From NCBI RefSeq assembly GCF_002222635.1, contig NZ_CP022415.1, forward strand, positions 1,364,001 to 1,428,000: 64,000 nt of DNA, in the 5' to 3' direction. The translations under genes and the position numbers were made by a program. This DNA is from Pseudosulfitobacter pseudonitzschiae (GTDB taxonomy: Bacteria; Pseudomonadota; Alphaproteobacteria; Rhodobacterales; Rhodobacteraceae). The notes under the pieces are model-generated. The model was given only the letters and a program-made list of their open reading frames with translations, made no database searches and was not told the DNA's origin. Positions 62,458 through 64,000 of the stretch are shown here, in pieces; within the stretch, counting starts at the first letter, position 1, and each line of letters begins with the position of its first letter.

Positions 62458-63774
62458 ATGACAGGCGCACATGAACGGTTCGCCCTGATCGGGGCGGGAC
62501 CAATGGGCTTGGCGGCTGCAAAGCTACTGTCTCAGAATGGCATAGAATTTCAGGGCTTCGAGCTGCATTCCGGGGTAGGCGGGCTGTGGGACATCGACGG
62601 TCCTCTGTCGACGATGTACGAGTCTGCTCATCTGATCTCATCCAAGAAAATGACCGAATTCGCGGACTTCCCGATGCGGGAAGAAGCCGCCGAATACCCT
62701 TCGCACCGGGAAATGAAGCGCTACTTTGAAGCGTTCGCCGAGAAATTTGACCTGAACCGACATTTCCGGTTTGAAGCCAAAGTTCTGTCCTGCGAGCCAC
62801 TTGGCGGACCGGGTGAGGGGTGGTGTGTGACATGGCGCGACGAACAAGGCGAGCACGCAGAGGAGTTTTCCGGCGTGCTGATTGCAAATGGCACGCTTAG
62901 CACACCAAACATGCCCGTATTCAAGGGTGCGTTCAGCGGGGAACTGATCCATTCATCTCAATACAGGTCCGCCAGCCAGTTCGATGGAAAGCGCGTGCTG
63001 GTGATTGGCGCAGGGAACTCTGGCTGTGACATTGCGGTGGACGCGATCCATCACGGAGTGTCATGCGATTTGTCGATGCGGCGGGGATATTATTTTGTGC
63101 CAAAATACGTCTTTGGCAAACCCGCCGACACGATGGGCGGGGTTATAAAACTGCCCATGACAATCAAGCGGAAGGTGGATGGAGCAATTCTGAAATGGTT
63201 CGTCGGAGATCCACAAAAGTACGGCTTTCCCAAGCCGGATTATAAGCTTTACGAAAGCCACCCGGTGGTGAATTCTCTGGTGCTGTACCATGCGGGGCAC
63301 GGAGATTTGACGGTCCGACCCGATATCGACCAATTTGACGGCAACACTGTGCATTTCAAGGATGGCAGCAGCGCGGACTACGATATCATACTTGCTGCAA
63401 CGGGGTATAAACTCGACTATCCTTTTATCGAAAATGCGCTTCTTAACTGGCAAGGCGACGCGCCACATCTCTACCTTAACTGCATGCATCCGGAGCGCGA
63501 TGATATCTTCGTGCTGGGGATGGTCGAGGCTTCGGGGCTTGGTTGGCAGGGGCGACACGAACAGGCCGAGATGGTTGTGCGCTATATCAAGGGGCTGCGG
63601 CAAGGGTCCAACGCTGCGAAAGCGCTGCAAAAAACCAAGGCGAGTGGCTTTGAGCGTGCAACCGGTGGCATGAACTATATCAAGCTGCCGCGCATGGCCT
63701 ATTACGTTGACAAAGCCACATACCGCAAAGCGGTGACCCAGTGGACCAGAAAGCTGACCGGTGGCCGGTCATGA
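62458..63774 (+). CDS. Flavin-containing monooxygenase
   Basis: 438 residues. FAD motif GAGPMGLAAAKLL at about 13-25, the NADPH motif GAGNSGCDIAVD near 182, and between them the FMO signature F-K-G-x3-S-G-x3-H-S-x2-Y (FKGAFSGELIHSSQY). Such enzymes oxygenate soft nucleophiles (S or N compounds) or ketones (Baeyer-Villiger). Substrate not known. The ATGA overlap with the transporter gene suggests that substrate or product is moved across the membrane. Good GGGAGG before the ATG. Confidence 0.88.
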   Translation: MTGAHERFALIGAGPMGLAAAKLLSQNGIEFQGFELHSGVGGLWDIDGPLSTMYESAHLISSKKMTEFADFPMREEAAEYPSHREMKRYFEAFAEKFDLNRHFRFEAKVLSCEPLGGPGEGWCVTWRDEQGEHAEEFSGVLIANGTLSTPNMPVFKGAFSGELIHSSQYRSASQFDGKRVLVIGAGNSGCDIAVDAIHHGVSCDLSMRRGYYFVPKYVFGKPADTMGGVIKLPMTIKRKVDGAILKWFVGDPQKYGFPKPDYKLYESHPVVNSLVLYHAGHGDLTVRPDIDQFDGNTVHFKDGSSADYDIILAATGYKLDYPFIENALLNWQGDAPHLYLNCMHPERDDIFVLGMVEASGLGWQGRHEQAEMVVRYIKGLRQGSNAAKALQKTKASGFERATGGMNYIKLPRMAYYVDKATYRKAVTQWTRKLTGGRS

Positions 63775-64000
63775 TTGACGAAGCCGTTGTCGAGTTCTCT
63801 GCCGGATCGTTGATGTTGCTTAACGGTATTCTGGCGGTGGTGATGTTCTCGATCGCCATTGATCTTAGACCGAGCGACTTTCGGGCTTTTGCCAAGGCGC
63901 CCAAGCCATTGGTGGTCGGGTTGCTTTCACAATTCCTGCTATTGCCTTTCCTGACGTATCTGTTGGTGATCGTGGTGCAACCGCAGGCATCCGTCGCGCT
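63771..64000 (+). CDS. BASS-family Na+-dependent transporter (N-terminal part)
   Basis: The window ends after 76 codons. MIDEAVVEFSAGSLMLLNGILAVVMFSIAIDLRPSDF then helix segments LVVGLLSQFLLLPFLTYLLVIVV match the start of the bile-acid:sodium symporter (SBF) superfamily. Its ATG overlaps the FMO stop, so the two are one unit. Ligand not known. Confidence 0.8.
   Translation, partial: MIDEAVVEFSAGSLMLLNGILAVVMFSIAIDLRPSDFRAFAKAPKPLVVGLLSQFLLLPFLTYLLVIVVQPQASVA

Noticed and set aside
1-64000. CRISPR arrays, rRNA, tRNA and prophage integration sites
   Set aside because: I looked for regularly spaced direct repeats, CCA-ending cloverleaf genes and integrases and saw none. A covariance-model scan would be needed to exclude small RNAs.

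Overview
The window looks like a chromosome segment of a marine alphaproteobacterium of the Roseobacter/Rhodobacteraceae type. It is GC-rich, carries an FnrL-type regulator next to ccoNOQP-ccoGHIS and an anaerobic coproporphyrinogen oxidase, and holds many acid-sugar, polyamine and phosphonate uptake genes. This placement is inferred from gene content; no rRNA or tRNA gene was seen.

Region 1 (1-7.1 kb) is mostly housekeeping: the 3' end of holC, a retropepsin-like membrane protease, marC, an ABC-F ATPase, ndk with a clear terminator, a DUF4112/PMP3 pair, an aldose epimerase and a class IV aminotransferase. Between ndk and the DUF4112 gene lies a 51-codon remnant of an RNA ligase whose KxDG motif is broken.

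Region 2 (7.2-17.9 kb) is a micro-oxic respiration island. It holds ccoNOQP and ccoGHIS (cbb3 oxidase and its assembly factors), uspA, fnrL and hemN, with three good FNR boxes and one near-match placed in front of these units.

Region 3 (18-28 kb) has a polyamine-type ABC transporter with an aminobutyraldehyde dehydrogenase and a LysR regulator. A nested-palindrome leader precedes the binding-protein gene. After this come a debris zone with a GMC-oxidoreductase fragment, an M20 peptidase and a small membrane protein.

Region 4 (28-42 kb) is a large four-carbon acid-sugar catabolic block: denD, a GlcD-type flavoprotein, a LysE exporter, three SDRs, two beta-hydroxyacid dehydrogenases (one LtnD-like), RraA-like, otnK, otnC, a UxaA-type dehydratase and otnI. 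Together these support conversion of D-erythronate and L-threonate to dihydroxyacetone phosphate. Region 7 adds apnO, oiaK and a RuBisCO-like protein, the route from D-apionate. Three palindromic TGGTATACCA sites and two copies of an 18-bp related site in opposite orientation tie the two regions together, and the only GntR gene in the window sits among them.

Region 5 (42.2-47.1 kb) is an accessory patch: a RibD-like reductase, an HxlR regulator, two different IS110-family elements and an SF0329-family protein. Region 6 (47.4-55.6 kb) holds phnC-phnD-phnE-phnE with a hexapeptide transferase, then a TauABC/SsuABC-type transporter and a YqaA-like membrane protein. Region 7 (55.7-60.9 kb) is the apionate block with a 2-hydroxyacid dehydrogenase. 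Region 8 (60.9-64 kb) has a sparse stretch, then a TetR regulator divergent from a flavin monooxygenase gene that overlaps a truncated BASS-family transporter gene at the window edge.
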